This document shows positions 39,958 to 48,964 of a stretch of DNA of 64,000 bases, piece after piece. The first letter of the stretch is position 1. Each line of letters begins with the position of its first letter. The translations under genes were made by a program, and so were the position numbers. The notes beneath the pieces were generated by a model. It was not told the DNA's origin and made no database searches. It worked only from the letters and a program-made list of their open reading frames with translations. The stretch is from Yoonia vestfoldensis DSM 16212 (GTDB lineage: Bacteria; Pseudomonadota; Alphaproteobacteria; Rhodobacterales; Rhodobacteraceae): assembly GCF_000382265.1 (NCBI RefSeq), contig NZ_KB907974.1:1-64000 (forward strand), written 5' to 3'.

Positions 39958-40695
39958 TCAGCCCCCGAACACAAAGGGCAATTCGAGAAAGCCGCGTGTG
40001 CCAAAGGTCGTGCCCCGGTCGCCGCCGAATTCATAGGTCGCGCCGATTGCATAATAGACTTCGTTGTCGGATATCACAGAATCCTCGAACATCAGGTTAC
40101 CGACCTTGGCAAAGAAAGCGGGTCCCGAAGCCAGTGTATACGCCGCACCCAATTCGAAGGTCGAATAATCCTGTTCGGTCGTTTCTTCGATCGACACGAT
40201 TTCATAGCTGCCGATCACCGAAACCCCATTCCCGAATGCGTAATTCCCGTCGAGACCAAAATAGGTCAGGTCTGTATCTTCCACCTCGCCCACGCCGAAA
40301 TAGCCCTGCGCCGAAACCGGGCCAGCGTTATACGCCGCTTCAACACCGTAATTGTCGATCTCCAGGTTATTGGAGGACGAATCCAGTGACTCGCGGCTAA
40401 ACCATAGCCCAACGCTGATTTCGCTATTCAGATCATAGATCCCGTGCAATGTCAGGTTCACCAGATCAAGGTTGTCGGCATCTGCGAAAGAATAATAGGA
40501 CAAGTTGCCGCCAATCGCGATAACAGGCGTCAGACCGTATTCCAGAGCCGCGCGGAACGTCGTCTTTTCATAGACGGTCAGGTCGTCAAACTCGCTGTAC
40601 TCGATGCCGACCGACCCGCCGGAGAACCCTTGGGCAAAAGCAGCCGCCGATCCGGCAAATGCAACGACGCCCGCCGCCAAAAACGTTTTGATCAT
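39958..40695 (-). CDS. Outer-membrane beta-barrel protein, paralogue B
   Basis: The 245-residue protein has a signal peptide (IKTFLAAGVVAFAGSAAAFA) and the same barrel-like alternation as paralogue A (YFGVGEVEDTDLTYFGLDGN parallels YFGAVESDDLDGDEDVTIFG). It ends ..RGFLELPFVFGG. AGGAG lies upstream of ATG 40695; an open frame further upstream is noncoding. The pair probably arose by tandem duplication. Confidence 0.72.
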   Translation of the reverse strand: MIKTFLAAGVVAFAGSAAAFAQGFSGGSVGIEYSEFDDLTVYEKTTFRAALEYGLTPVIAIGGNLSYYSFADADNLDLVNLTLHGIYDLNSEISVGLWFSRESLDSSSNNLEIDNYGVEAAYNAGPVSAQGYFGVGEVEDTDLTYFGLDGNYAFGNGVSVIGSYEIVSIEETTEQDYSTFELGAAYTLASGPAFFAKVGNLMFEDSVISDNEVYYAIGATYEFGGDRGTTFGTRGFLELPFVFGG

Positions 40696-40825
40696 CGTAT
40701 CACTCCTAAAAAAGCAATTTACGTGACTATTGCTTAACGTTACGTCATGCAGAAAACCAGTCGGAAACTGCACATGATCACCCGACACAGCGCAATGCGC
40801 AAATTTTCCGTTTATAATTCGTGCC

Positions 40826-43555
40826 TTATGCCTCATCAACCTCTGCGTCACCCTGATCGGCGATCCAGGCCACGCTGACCACTGTTTCGCCCTTGCCGGT
40901 GTCAAAGACCTTGACGCCGCCTGCACTGCGCGAGCGGAAGGAAATCCCCTCGACCGGCACGCGGATCGATTGGCCTGTGGATGTCACGAGCATGATCTGA
41001 TCCGACATATCGACCGGGAAGGATGTGACAAGCGGACCGCCGCGCATCGCCTTGTCCATCGCGGCGACGCCCATGCCGCCACGCCCGCGCACCGGATAAT
41101 CGTGGCTGGACGACAGCTTGCCGGACCCTTTGGCGGAAATCGTCAGGATCAGGTTTTCCGCCGCCGACATTTCGGCATAGCGTTCGGGGCTGATCTGGCC
41201 GGGGGCGGCTTCTTCATCCTCGACCTCGGCATCGTCGGCCAAGCCCGCCATGGCACGGCGCATTTTCAGGTAGGCGGCGCGCTCTTCGGCCTCGGCCTCG
41301 AAATGGCGAATGATGCTCATCGACACGACCTTGTCGTCGCCCTGCAACCTTATCCCGCGCACACCGGTGCTGTCACGGCCTTTGAAGACACGCACATCGG
41401 TGGTCGGAAAGCGGATCGCGCGGCCCGAATTGGTGACCAGCATCACGTCATCATCCGGTGAACAGATGCGCGCATTCACCAAAAGCGTCTGGTCGTCAGG
41501 CAGTTTCATCGCGATCTTGCCGTTCGACTTGACGTTGGTGAAATCCGACAAAGCGTTGCGCCGCACATCGCCCGCCGATGTCGCAAAGACGATCTGAAGG
41601 TCGTCCCATTCCGCCTCTGGCCGGTCCACGGGCATGATCGCCGCGACCGACACGCCTTGCGGGATCGGCAGGATGTTGACGATGGCCTTGCCCTTGGCCG
41701 TGCGGCTGCCCAGCGGCAAACGCCATGTCTTCAGCTTGTAGGCCATGCCGTCGGTCGTGAAGAACAGCAGTTGCGTATGGGTATTGGCCACGAACAGGGT
41801 CGTCACCACATCCTCTTCCTTGGTCGCCATCGACGACAGGCCCTTGCCGCCGCGCCGCTGCGCGCGGAAATCGGCCAGTGCCGTACGCTTGATATAACCA
41901 CCCGAGGTCACGGTCACGACCATGTCTTCCTGTTCGATCAGGTCCTCGTCGTCCATATCGCCCGACCAGTCGACGATCTGCGTGCGGCGCGGCACGGCGA
42001 ATTGGTCGCGCACTTCGGTCAGCTCGTCGCGGATGATTTGCAGGATGCGGTCGCGCGACCCCAGAATTTCCAGATATTCGCGGATCTTGCCCGCCAGCTC
42101 CTGCAATTCGTCCGTCACTTCCTTGACGCCGATCTGGGTCAGGCGTTGCAGGCGCAATTCAAGGATCGCGCGCGCCTGCGCCTCGGACAGGTTATATGTG
42201 CCGTCTGCGTTGGCGGTATGGGTCGGATCGTCGATCAGCTTGATATATTCAAGGATCGCCGCCGCAGGCCAGCGCCGCGTCATCAGCGTATGGCGCGCAT
42301 CGGCGGCATCGGCGGACTGGCGGATGGTGGCGACGACTTCGTCGATATTGGTGACCGCGACAGCCAGACCGCACAGGATATGCGCCCGTTCGCGGGCCTT
42401 GCGCAATTCGAACGCGGTGCGCCGCGCGATCACCTCTTCACGGAAATCGACGAAGGCGACAAGGAAGGCCCGCAGCGTCAGCTGTTCGGGCTTGCCGCCG
42501 TTCAGCGCCAGCATGTTGCAGCCGAAATAGGTTTGCATCGGGGTAAAGCGGAACAGCTGGTTCAGCACCACCTCGGCGGTTGCGTCGCGTTTGAGTTCGA
42601 CCACCACACGCACGCCGTTGCGGTCGGATTCGTCCTGCACATGCGCGATGCCTTCGATGCGCTTGTCGCGCGCGGCCTCGGCAATGCGGTCGATCATGAC
42701 CGATTTGTTCACCTGATAGGGAATCTCATTGATGACAATGGCATAGCGGTCTTTCCTGATCTCTTCGACGACCGTTTTCGCCCGCACGATCACAGATCCG
42801 CGCCCTTCAAGGTATGCCTTGCGCGCGCCCGATCGCCCTAGGATCAACCCGCCTGTCGGGAAATCGGGGGCTGGGATATATTCGATCATCTCTTCGGATG
42901 TCAGGTCGGGGTTATCGATCAACGCAAGTGTGGCGTCGATCACCTCGCCCAGATTATGGGGTGGAATGTTCGTGGCCATGCCGACGGCGATACCGCCCGC
43001 GCCATTGACCAGCATATTGGGGAAACGGGCGGGCAGGACGGTGGGTTCGCGGTCCTTGCCGTCATAGTTGTCCTGAAAATCGACCGTGTCCTTGTCGATA
43101 TCCATCAGCATATAGGCGGCGGGCTTGTCCATCCGCACTTCAGTATAGCGCATGGCAGCGGCACGGTCGCCGTCCATGGACCCGAAATTGCCCTGACCGT
43201 CGAGCAAAGGCAGCGACATGGAAAAATCCTGCGCCATCCGCACCAGCGCGTCATAGATCGCGCTGTCGCCATGGGGGTGGTATTTGCCCATCACGTCGCC
43301 GACAGACCGCGCCGATTTGCGATAGCTTTTGTCATGGGTGTTTCCGGCCTCGTACATACCGTACAAAATCCGGCGGTGAACGGGTTTTAGACCGTCGCGC
43401 AGGTCGGGGATCGCGCGGGAGACGATCACGCTCATCGCGTAATCCAGATAGCTGGTTTTCAGCTCGTGTTCGATGGTGACGCTCGGCCCCGCATGAGCCA
43501 TCCGTGTCACCGGCAAATCATCATCGTTTTCAGGGGTTTCGGGGGTATCGTTCAC
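40826..43555 (-). CDS. gyrA: DNA gyrase subunit A
   Basis: Gyrase introduces negative supercoils; GyrA cuts and rejoins DNA. The 909-residue protein has the catalytic Tyr at about 137 ([11 protein letters not shown]), the quinolone region [19 protein letters not shown] with wild-type Ser and Asp positions, the coiled coil, the GyrA box QRRGGKG in the C-terminal pinwheel, and an acidic tail. An internal acidic insert near residues 765-800 ([15 protein letters not shown]) is longer than in E. coli. No clear ribosome-binding site is seen before ATG 43555. Confidence 0.97.
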   Translation of the reverse strand: MNDTPETPENDDDLPVTRMAHAGPSVTIEHELKTSYLDYAMSVIVSRAIPDLRDGLKPVHRRILYGMYEAGNTHDKSYRKSARSVGDVMGKYHPHGDSAIYDALVRMAQDFSMSLPLLDGQGNFGSMDGDRAAAMRYTEVRMDKPAAYMLMDIDKDTVDFQDNYDGKDREPTVLPARFPNMLVNGAGGIAVGMATNIPPHNLGEVIDATLALIDNPDLTSEEMIEYIPAPDFPTGGLILGRSGARKAYLEGRGSVIVRAKTVVEEIRKDRYAIVINEIPYQVNKSVMIDRIAEAARDKRIEGIAHVQDESDRNGVRVVVELKRDATAEVVLNQLFRFTPMQTYFGCNMLALNGGKPEQLTLRAFLVAFVDFREEVIARRTAFELRKARERAHILCGLAVAVTNIDEVVATIRQSADAADARHTLMTRRWPAAAILEYIKLIDDPTHTANADGTYNLSEAQARAILELRLQRLTQIGVKEVTDELQELAGKIREYLEILGSRDRILQIIRDELTEVRDQFAVPRRTQIVDWSGDMDDEDLIEQEDMVVTVTSGGYIKRTALADFRAQRRGGKGLSSMATKEEDVVTTLFVANTHTQLLFFTTDGMAYKLKTWRLPLGSRTAKGKAIVNILPIPQGVSVAAIMPVDRPEAEWDDLQIVFATSAGDVRRNALSDFTNVKSNGKIAMKLPDDQTLLVNARICSPDDDVMLVTNSGRAIRFPTTDVRVFKGRDSTGVRGIRLQGDDKVVSMSIIRHFEAEAEERAAYLKMRRAMAGLADDAEVEDEEAAPGQISPERYAEMSAAENLILTISAKGSGKLSSSHDYPVRGRGGMGVAAMDKAMRGGPLVTSFPVDMSDQIMLVTSTGQSIRVPVEGISFRSRSAGGVKVFDTGKGETVVSVAWIADQGDAEVDEA

Positions 43556-43575
43556 AAAAGGCCGCCTGTCTGCTA

Positions 43576-43627
43576 TCTGCTATATTTGGTTCAAGCGACT
43601 ATAGCAGACACCCGATCTTGGGTGCAA
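43576..43627 (-). promoter_or_regulatory. gyrA promoter with hyphenated palindrome
   Basis: On the minus strand TTGCAC (43627-43622) and TATAGT (43603-43598) are 18 bp apart. The -10 lies in one arm of an inverted repeat, TCTGCTATA (43576-43584) and TATAGCAGA (43600-43608), spaced 15 bp. A third partial copy TGCTAT occurs at 43571-43576. The repeat could be an operator or a supercoiling-sensitive element. Confidence 0.5.
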
Positions 43628-43659
43628 TGGCACAATCCTAAACAGGCCCGAAACGGCGC

Positions 43660-44703
43660 CTATCGGGCCCTTTTCAACATGCCGAACAGATCACGCGGAT
43701 CATCGGGGTCGGCGATCAGGTCCAGATCGACGTAATAGGGCGTGTCCTTGATCCGGTCGTGGACATAGCGCAGCGCGCTGAAATCCTCGATGGCAAAGCC
43801 GACGCCGTCGAACAGCGTGACTTCGACCGCGGATTTGCGCCCCTGCGTCTGGCCGGTGATGACCTGCCAAAGCTCTGTCACCGGATGGTCGGCGGGCATC
43901 TGCTGGATTTCGCCTTCGATGCGGGTCTGGGGCGGGTATTCGACGAAAATGCTGGACCGCGCCACGATATCGCGGTGCAGTTCCGTCTTGCCGGGGCAGT
44001 CGCCGCCGATGGCGTTGATATGCACGCCCGCGCCGACCATGTTGTCGGTCAGGATCGTCTGCATATCCTTGTCCGCCGTTGCCGTCGTGATGACCTGCGC
44101 GCCCTCGATGGCCTCTTCGGGTGTCGCGCAGGGCGTCACGTGCAGCCCCAATCCTTCCAGATTGCGGGCGCATTTGGCGGTGGCGGCGGGGTCCAGATCA
44201 TAAAGCCGCACATGGTCGATCCCGCAGACGGCCTTGACCGCAAGACACTGGAATTCCGATTGAGCACCATTGCCGATCATCGCCATCGTGGTGGCACCGG
44301 GGGCGGCAAGGTGTTTGGTCGCTACCGCCGTCATCGCCGCCGTGCGCAAGGCGGTCAGCAGCGTCATTTCGGTGAACAGGCGCGGATAGCCCGAATAAAC
44401 ATCCGACAGTACACCGAATGCGGTAACCGTCTGCAAGCCTTCGCCCATGTTCTTGGGGTGGCCGTTCACGTATTTGAACCCGTAAAGCACCCCGTCCGAG
44501 GTCGGCATCAATTCGATCACACCCACATCCGAATGCGACCCCACGCGCGGGGTCTTGTCGAACTGGTCCCATTTGGCGAAATCTTCTTCGATATTGCGGG
44601 CAAGGTCCGCGATGAAGGTCTCGATCCCGATGTGATGGACAAGGCGCATCATGTTGTCGACGCTGACGAAAGGCACCAGCGCGCGGGGGGATGCTTTGAG
44701 CAT
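43660..44703 (-). CDS. ocd: Ornithine cyclodeaminase
   Basis: It converts L-ornithine to L-proline plus ammonia with bound NAD. The 347-residue protein belongs to the mu-crystallin/OCD family: LMPTSDGVLYGFKYVNGHPK, the NAD fold MAMIGNGAQSEFQCLA, HINAIGGDCPGKTEL and EYPPQTRIEGEIQQ. Its ATG shares one base with the arginase stop (TAATG). Together the two genes degrade arginine to proline. Confidence 0.93.
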   Translation of the reverse strand: MLKASPRALVPFVSVDNMMRLVHHIGIETFIADLARNIEEDFAKWDQFDKTPRVGSHSDVGVIELMPTSDGVLYGFKYVNGHPKNMGEGLQTVTAFGVLSDVYSGYPRLFTEMTLLTALRTAAMTAVATKHLAAPGATTMAMIGNGAQSEFQCLAVKAVCGIDHVRLYDLDPAATAKCARNLEGLGLHVTPCATPEEAIEGAQVITTATADKDMQTILTDNMVGAGVHINAIGGDCPGKTELHRDIVARSSIFVEYPPQTRIEGEIQQMPADHPVTELWQVITGQTQGRKSAVEVTLFDGVGFAIEDFSALRYVHDRIKDTPYYVDLDLIADPDDPRDLFGMLKRAR

Positions 44704-45632
44704 TACTTGTAACTCCGGGTGGGGCGGTCGAACACGCGACGGCCCAGCAAAGATGCGGTCAGATCGACCATCAGGTTGGCGGTCTTGCCGCGGTCGTCCA
44801 GAAACGGGTTCAACTCGACCAGATCGAGCGAGGTGACAAGGCCGGAATCAGACAGCATTTCCATCACCAGATGGCCTTCGCGCACGGTGGCACCGCCGGG
44901 CACCGTGGTGCCGACGGCAGGGGCGACAGAGGGGTCGAGGAAATCGACATCAAGCGACACATGCAGCATCCCGTCCACCGCCGCCACGCGGTCAAGGAAG
45001 GCCTGCAACGGCGCGCTGATCCCTTCCTCGTCGATGCGGCGCATATCGACCAGTTCGACATCGCCGCGCGCAAGGATTTCATGTTCCGCCGTATCGACCG
45101 ACCGCAGGCCGATCATGCAGATATTGGCAGGCTCGACCCGCACGGGCAGGGGTGGAAAGGCATCGAACCCACGCCGTCCCGTGACGTAACCTACGGGTGT
45201 TCCATGCAGATTGCCGCTGTCGGTGGTGTCCGGCGTATGGATATCGCTATGCGCATCCAGCCAGAGCGCGAAGAACGGCCGCCCCTCGCTTTGCGCATGG
45301 GCCGCCATGCCCGCGACCGTGCCAGCGGCGAGCGCGTGATCGCCGCCCATGAAAATGGGAAATCCCTGTGGGGCCGCCTTTTGCGCAGCCGCCATCAGCG
45401 TCTGGGTCCAGCCCACGTTTTCAGCCAGCTTGTAGACCAAGGGGTTGCGCGGTTCGGCCACTTCGACCTGCGCGGGGGCAAGGTTGCCCCAATCCTCCAC
45501 GCTATGGCCCAAGGCGGTGACTGCCTCGGCCAGTCCTGCGGTGCGATAGGCATCCGGCCCCATCAAACAGCCCCGGCGGCGTTTGCCACAATCCACGGGG
45601 GCCCCGATCAATATGCAATGTTTTTGTGTCAT
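44703..45632 (-). CDS. rocF: Arginase
   Basis: It hydrolyses arginine to ornithine and urea at a binuclear Mn site. The 309-residue protein has all ureohydrolase motifs: GGDHALAAGTV, LWLDAHSDIHTP, and SLDVDFLDPSVAPAVGT. It is the first gene of the arginase-ocd operon and diverges from an Lrp-type regulator 85 bp away, which is the likely local controller. Confidence 0.95.
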   Translation of the reverse strand: MTQKHCILIGAPVDCGKRRRGCLMGPDAYRTAGLAEAVTALGHSVEDWGNLAPAQVEVAEPRNPLVYKLAENVGWTQTLMAAAQKAAPQGFPIFMGGDHALAAGTVAGMAAHAQSEGRPFFALWLDAHSDIHTPDTTDSGNLHGTPVGYVTGRRGFDAFPPLPVRVEPANICMIGLRSVDTAEHEILARGDVELVDMRRIDEEGISAPLQAFLDRVAAVDGMLHVSLDVDFLDPSVAPAVGTTVPGGATVREGHLVMEMLSDSGLVTSLDLVELNPFLDDRGKTANLMVDLTASLLGRRVFDRPTRSYK

Positions 45633-45717
45633 TGCGGCAGATTAGCCAAAACGCCGCTTGGCGGAACCGCGCAAAGTGTGCAAAACGGGCAGGAATTGAT
45701 CACTATGGGCAGCTATC

Positions 45718-46137
45718 ATGGACGAAACGGACAGCGCCATCATCCGCGCGTTGCGGCAGAACGGGCGGGCGTCGCTGTCGGACCTTGCGGCAACAGTGGG
45801 CGTCACGCGGACGACCTTGCGCGCGCGCCTTGATCGGCTGATCGCGGGCGGCGAGATTGCGGGCTTTACCGTGCTGACACGCTCTGACGTGCGCCCCGAT
45901 GCGGTGCGCGGGCTGATGATGCTCGAAATCGCGGGGCGCGCGGCGGAACGGGTGATGAAACGCCTGACCGCGATGCCAGAGGTGATCGTGGTCCATTCCA
46001 CCAACGGCACGTGGGACCTGATCGCCGAGATCGGCACCAAAAGCCTTGAGGATTTCGATCAGGCTTTGTTCGCGATCCGCCGGATGGACGGTGTCACGCG
46101 GTCCGAGACGAGCCTTTTGCTATCATCACGGCGCTGA
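45718..46137 (+). CDS. Lrp/AsnC family transcriptional regulator
   Basis: The 139-residue protein has an N-terminal helix-turn-helix (DETDSAIIRALRQNGRASLS, LAATVGVTRTTLRARLDRLI) and a RAM domain with the GTWDLIAEIGTKSLEDFDQA effector-binding segment. Divergent from arginase-ocd, so it probably activates that operon in response to arginine or ornithine, as PutR/ArgR-like Lrp members do for neighbouring catabolic genes. Its end overlaps dsbB by 44 bp on the opposite strand. Confidence 0.92.
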   Translation: MDETDSAIIRALRQNGRASLSDLAATVGVTRTTLRARLDRLIAGGEIAGFTVLTRSDVRPDAVRGLMMLEIAGRAAERVMKRLTAMPEVIVVHSTNGTWDLIAEIGTKSLEDFDQALFAIRRMDGVTRSETSLLLSSRR

Positions 46138-46570
46138 TCCAGATGGCCATCAGGCCAAAGGACAGCACGGCGTTCCAGCTTGCCATCGACAGCGCCAGGA
46201 ATTCCCACGTCACCTGATCGCACATGACAACGCGCGGCCCGTCGATCGCCAGAAGATCGGCCCCCGACAACCCTTGCAGGCTGCCACCACCGGAACAGGA
46301 TGTCGGGCCGTCCCACCAATCGCGTTCCACGCCGGTATGAAACACACCGATGGCCGCCGTCGTGCCTGCCGCCACAGCGCCCAGGGCGGGCAGGGCGCGC
46401 CCGCCGAACCGGAGCGCGAGCAGGGCAATGGCGATTGCCGCAAAATGCGGCCAGCGCTGCCACAGGCACATCGCACAAGGCGGATAGCCCAAGGCCTGAA
46501 ACAGATAGGCCCCCGCAAGCAGGCCAAAAGACCCGGCACCGGCCAGAAAAACCATCAGATTGCGTGTCAC
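46094..46570 (-). CDS. dsbB: Disulfide bond formation protein DsbB
   Basis: DsbB reoxidises DsbA and passes electrons to quinone in the inner membrane. The 158-residue protein has four membrane helices, the first cysteine pair C32-A-M-C35 in PPCAMCLWQRWPHF, and the second periplasmic pair Cys92 and Cys117. Start is GTG 46570, overlapping the stop of the upstream membrane-protein gene (GTGA). Confidence 0.88.
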   Translation of the reverse strand: MTRNLMVFLAGAGSFGLLAGAYLFQALGYPPCAMCLWQRWPHFAAIAIALLALRFGGRALPALGAVAAGTTAAIGVFHTGVERDWWDGPTSCSGGGSLQGLSGADLLAIDGPRVVMCDQVTWEFLALSMASWNAVLSFGLMAIWISAVMIAKGSSRTA

Positions 46571-47145
46571 ATGACCCCCAGTACGGCGAAACCACCGATC
46601 AGCAGAATGCAGAACAGGATGAACATCAACCCCAGCCGACGTTCGATGAAATCACGGATCGGTGCGCCGAATTTCCACAGCAAGGCCGCGACCAGAAAGA
46701 ACCGCAACGCACGCGCAGCGATAGACGCCGCAATGAAGACAGGCAGCGACAATTGCGTGACACCGGATGCGATGGTGATGACCTTGTAAGGGAAGGGCGT
46801 GACACCCGCGACGAGCACGGCCCAGGCGCCATAGCTGTTATAGGTCGCGGCGAATTCGGTGAAATACGCCTCTTTGCCGTAAAATTGCAGGATCTGGACG
46901 CCCACGGTCTCGTAGAGCGCGAAACCGATGTAATAGCCGAACATCCCGCCCAGCACCGACGCGACCGTCGCTACACCTGCGATCACAAAGGCGCGCGACG
47001 GGCGGGCGATGATCATCGGGATCATCAGCACATCGGGCGGGATCGGAAAGAAAGACGATTCGATGAATGCCACCGCCGCCAGTGCCCAAAGCGCATAGCG
47101 CGTCTGCGCAAGGGCGATCGTCCAGTCGTAAAGTGCGCGCAGCAT
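46567..47145 (-). CDS. YqaA/DedA family membrane protein
   Basis: The 192-residue protein has four to five hydrophobic helices and YqaA features: FIESSFFPIPPDVLMIPMII, a re-entrant-type segment, and GVTPFPYKVITIASGV near residue 115. DedA relatives move lipids or protons; the role of YqaA proteins is unresolved. AAAGGC precedes ATG 47145. It is coupled to dsbB by overlap. Confidence 0.88.
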   Translation of the reverse strand: MLRALYDWTIALAQTRYALWALAAVAFIESSFFPIPPDVLMIPMIIARPSRAFVIAGVATVASVLGGMFGYYIGFALYETVGVQILQFYGKEAYFTEFAATYNSYGAWAVLVAGVTPFPYKVITIASGVTQLSLPVFIAASIAARALRFFLVAALLWKFGAPIRDFIERRLGLMFILFCILLIGGFAVLGVM

Positions 47146-47215
47146 CGCAAAGCCTTTGTTGGTTGGGCTGCTTAGGCCATGCCGCCGCTTTGCCGTCAAG
47201 CGATTGCAAATCCGA

Positions 47216-47244
47216 TTGACGCCGTTCGGCAGCCGGATTAGGAA
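47216..47244 (+). promoter_or_regulatory. Predicted promoter of tRNA-Leu
   Basis: TTGACG (47216-47221) and TAGGAA (47239-47244), spacer 17 bp, ten bases before the mature tRNA. The -35 is strong and the -10 weak. Confidence 0.4.
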
Positions 47245-47254
47245 CCCATCCAGT

Positions 47255-47340
47255 GCCGATGTGGCGGAATGGTAGACGCAGGGGATTCAAAATCCCCCGG
47301 TGGTAACATCGTGTGGGTTCGAGTCCCTCCATCGGCACCA
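47255..47340 (+). tRNA. tRNA-Leu(CAA)
   Basis: Class II tRNA of 86 nt: acceptor GCCGATG pairs with CATCGGC before A-CCA, the D-arm follows, anticodon stem GGGGA/TCCCC encloses TTCAAAA (anticodon CAA), variable arm CGGTGGTAACATCG, T-arm GTGGGTTCGAGTCCC. CCA is encoded. Confidence 0.97.
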
Positions 47341-47591
47341 ATATCACCTGCATGTGCGACGTTTTCGCAAATGCCCAATTGACAAGCGTTTCGTTTGGCG
47401 TGGGTCACTTTGATGCCACTTTTGGTGTGCAAGATAACGGGGTGGTGCAGGTCGCCCTTCGGGTCGCGAACGCGCTTGCAAAATGATGATGTGTCGGGAA
47501 TGTAGGGGCGGGTAACCGGGCCTTTTTGCAGGTTCGGCCGTTTGTTGTGTAACCGGCGCCCGTCGCGCCATCTGGCAGAGATTGATCATCC

Positions 47592-48377
47592 GTGGCACGG
47601 TTCTCATCCGAACAACCCGACCAAGGCCAGCGTGCCGATACCGTTGCCTATGGCCGCAGCGATCTGTTGGGCTTGGCCGGACCGGATGTCCGCGAGATCA
47701 TTTATAAGCCCGACGATCCCGACCGCAGCCGTGTCAGCTATGCCTGCGGTACCCGAATGACCTATGCCCAGATCGCCGAGGTCATTCCGTGTTTCACCCC
47801 CGGCACCCGGATCGCGACGCCCAAAGGTGAAAAGCCTGTCGAGGATCTCAAGATCGGCGACCGCGTGCTGACACGCGACAATGGCATCCGGTTCATCACA
47901 TGGGCCGGCCAAAAGACGATGACCATGCAGGACCTCCAGATTTCGGCCAATATGCGCCCCGTGATCATTCGCAAGGGCGCGCTGGGGCAAGACCTGCCCG
48001 AACGCGACATGATCGTGTCACCCAACCATCGCGTGCTGGTGGTGTCGGAAATGGCGAAACTCTATTTCGACGAATCCGAGGTCCTGATCGCGGCCAAGCA
48101 TCTGACCCACATGAAGGGCATCGAGACCTCCGACCAGCCCGAGGCGACCTATATCCATTTCATGTGCGAAACCCATGAAATCGTGCTGTCGGACGGGGCA
48201 TGGACCGAAAGTTTCCAGCCGAGCGACTACACGCTGCAAGGCATCGACGCCGACCAGCGCGAGGAATTGTTCCTGCTGTTCCCCGAACTTGCGACCAAGG
48301 AAGGCGTGCGGCGCTACCGCGCGGCGCGCAAGACGTTGCAAAAGAACGAAACCGGCCTGATCACCAAGAAAGACTAA
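47592..48377 (+). CDS. Hint-domain (intein/hedgehog-type) protein
   Basis: The 261-residue protein has a Hint module from about residue 66: CFTPGTRIATPKGEKPVEDL followed by KIGDRVLTRDNG, with the first Cys at the position used for N-S acyl shift. SPNHRVLV supplies the block-B-like His. It lacks the large calcium-binding or toxin regions that Hint domains often accompany. Many Rhodobacteraceae carry several such Hint_2 proteins of unknown role. The start GTG 47592 has no strong ribosome-binding site. It follows tRNA-Leu by 251 bp without another gene. Confidence 0.82.
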   Translation: MARFSSEQPDQGQRADTVAYGRSDLLGLAGPDVREIIYKPDDPDRSRVSYACGTRMTYAQIAEVIPCFTPGTRIATPKGEKPVEDLKIGDRVLTRDNGIRFITWAGQKTMTMQDLQISANMRPVIIRKGALGQDLPERDMIVSPNHRVLVVSEMAKLYFDESEVLIAAKHLTHMKGIETSDQPEATYIHFMCETHEIVLSDGAWTESFQPSDYTLQGIDADQREELFLLFPELATKEGVRRYRAARKTLQKNETGLITKKD

Positions 48378-48964
48378 AGCGCGGTTCTCCGCCAGGCTTC
48401 CCATTGCTCGGGCGTGTCCAGATCGAACCGCGCGTGCTGATCGGGCAGGGGCACCGTGCAGGTTGCGGTCTTGTGCGCCTGCACGATCGTTTCGCCACCC
48501 GAATCCCCCGCAAGCGCCGCGAAATCCGGTCGCAAGCGGCTATCGAAGATCACCGGATGACCGGGTTTGCCGTCCTCGGTCGCGCCACGCCAGATCAGGT
48601 GATCGGGATGCAGGTGGCGCGCCGCGAAAACGACCTGCAGATCGCCGGTAGTCAATGTCAGCAGATCGCCCAGCAGGATCATGAACGCATCGCATTCAGG
48701 CAATTGCGCCACGGCATCGCGCATGGTGACCGACATGCCCTGCGCGGCCTCCGGCACGGCTAGCACACTTGCATCCAGATCCCGGATCGTGGCTGCGCGC
48801 GGATGACCGGCGGCGGGCAAGGCGACAAAGACGGGATGTCCCGTCGCTTGCGCCATCAGCACCTGACGGCGCAGCAATGGCATGCCATCGACGACCTGCA
48901 TCAGCTTGTCCTGCCCCCGCATCCGGCGGGACGCGCCAGCGGCAAGGATCAGGATGGGGATCAT
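48374..48964 (-). CDS. MobA/MocA-type nucleotidyltransferase
   Basis: The 196-residue protein begins PILILAAGASRRMRGQDKLM, the nucleotide-binding loop of the MobA-like NTP transferase family, with LLGDLLTLT as the metal-binding region and GHPVIFD typical of molybdenum cofactor cytidylyl- or guanylyltransferases. It overlaps the end of the oxidoreductase gene by four bases and its own stop overlaps the Hint gene by four. No molybdoenzyme gene is in view, so the exact substrate is open. Confidence 0.8.
   Translation of the reverse strand: MIPILILAAGASRRMRGQDKLMQVVDGMPLLRRQVLMAQATGHPVFVALPAAGHPRAATIRDLDASVLAVPEAAQGMSVTMRDAVAQLPECDAFMILLGDLLTLTTGDLQVVFAARHLHPDHLIWRGATEDGKPGHPVIFDSRLRPDFAALAGDSGGETIVQAHKTATCTVPLPDQHARFDLDTPEQWEAWRRTAL

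Noticed and set aside
43645-43669. Hairpin GGCCCGA/TCGGGCC at the ocd stop
   Set aside because: Loop is long and the minus strand lacks a good T run, so it was not listed as a terminator.
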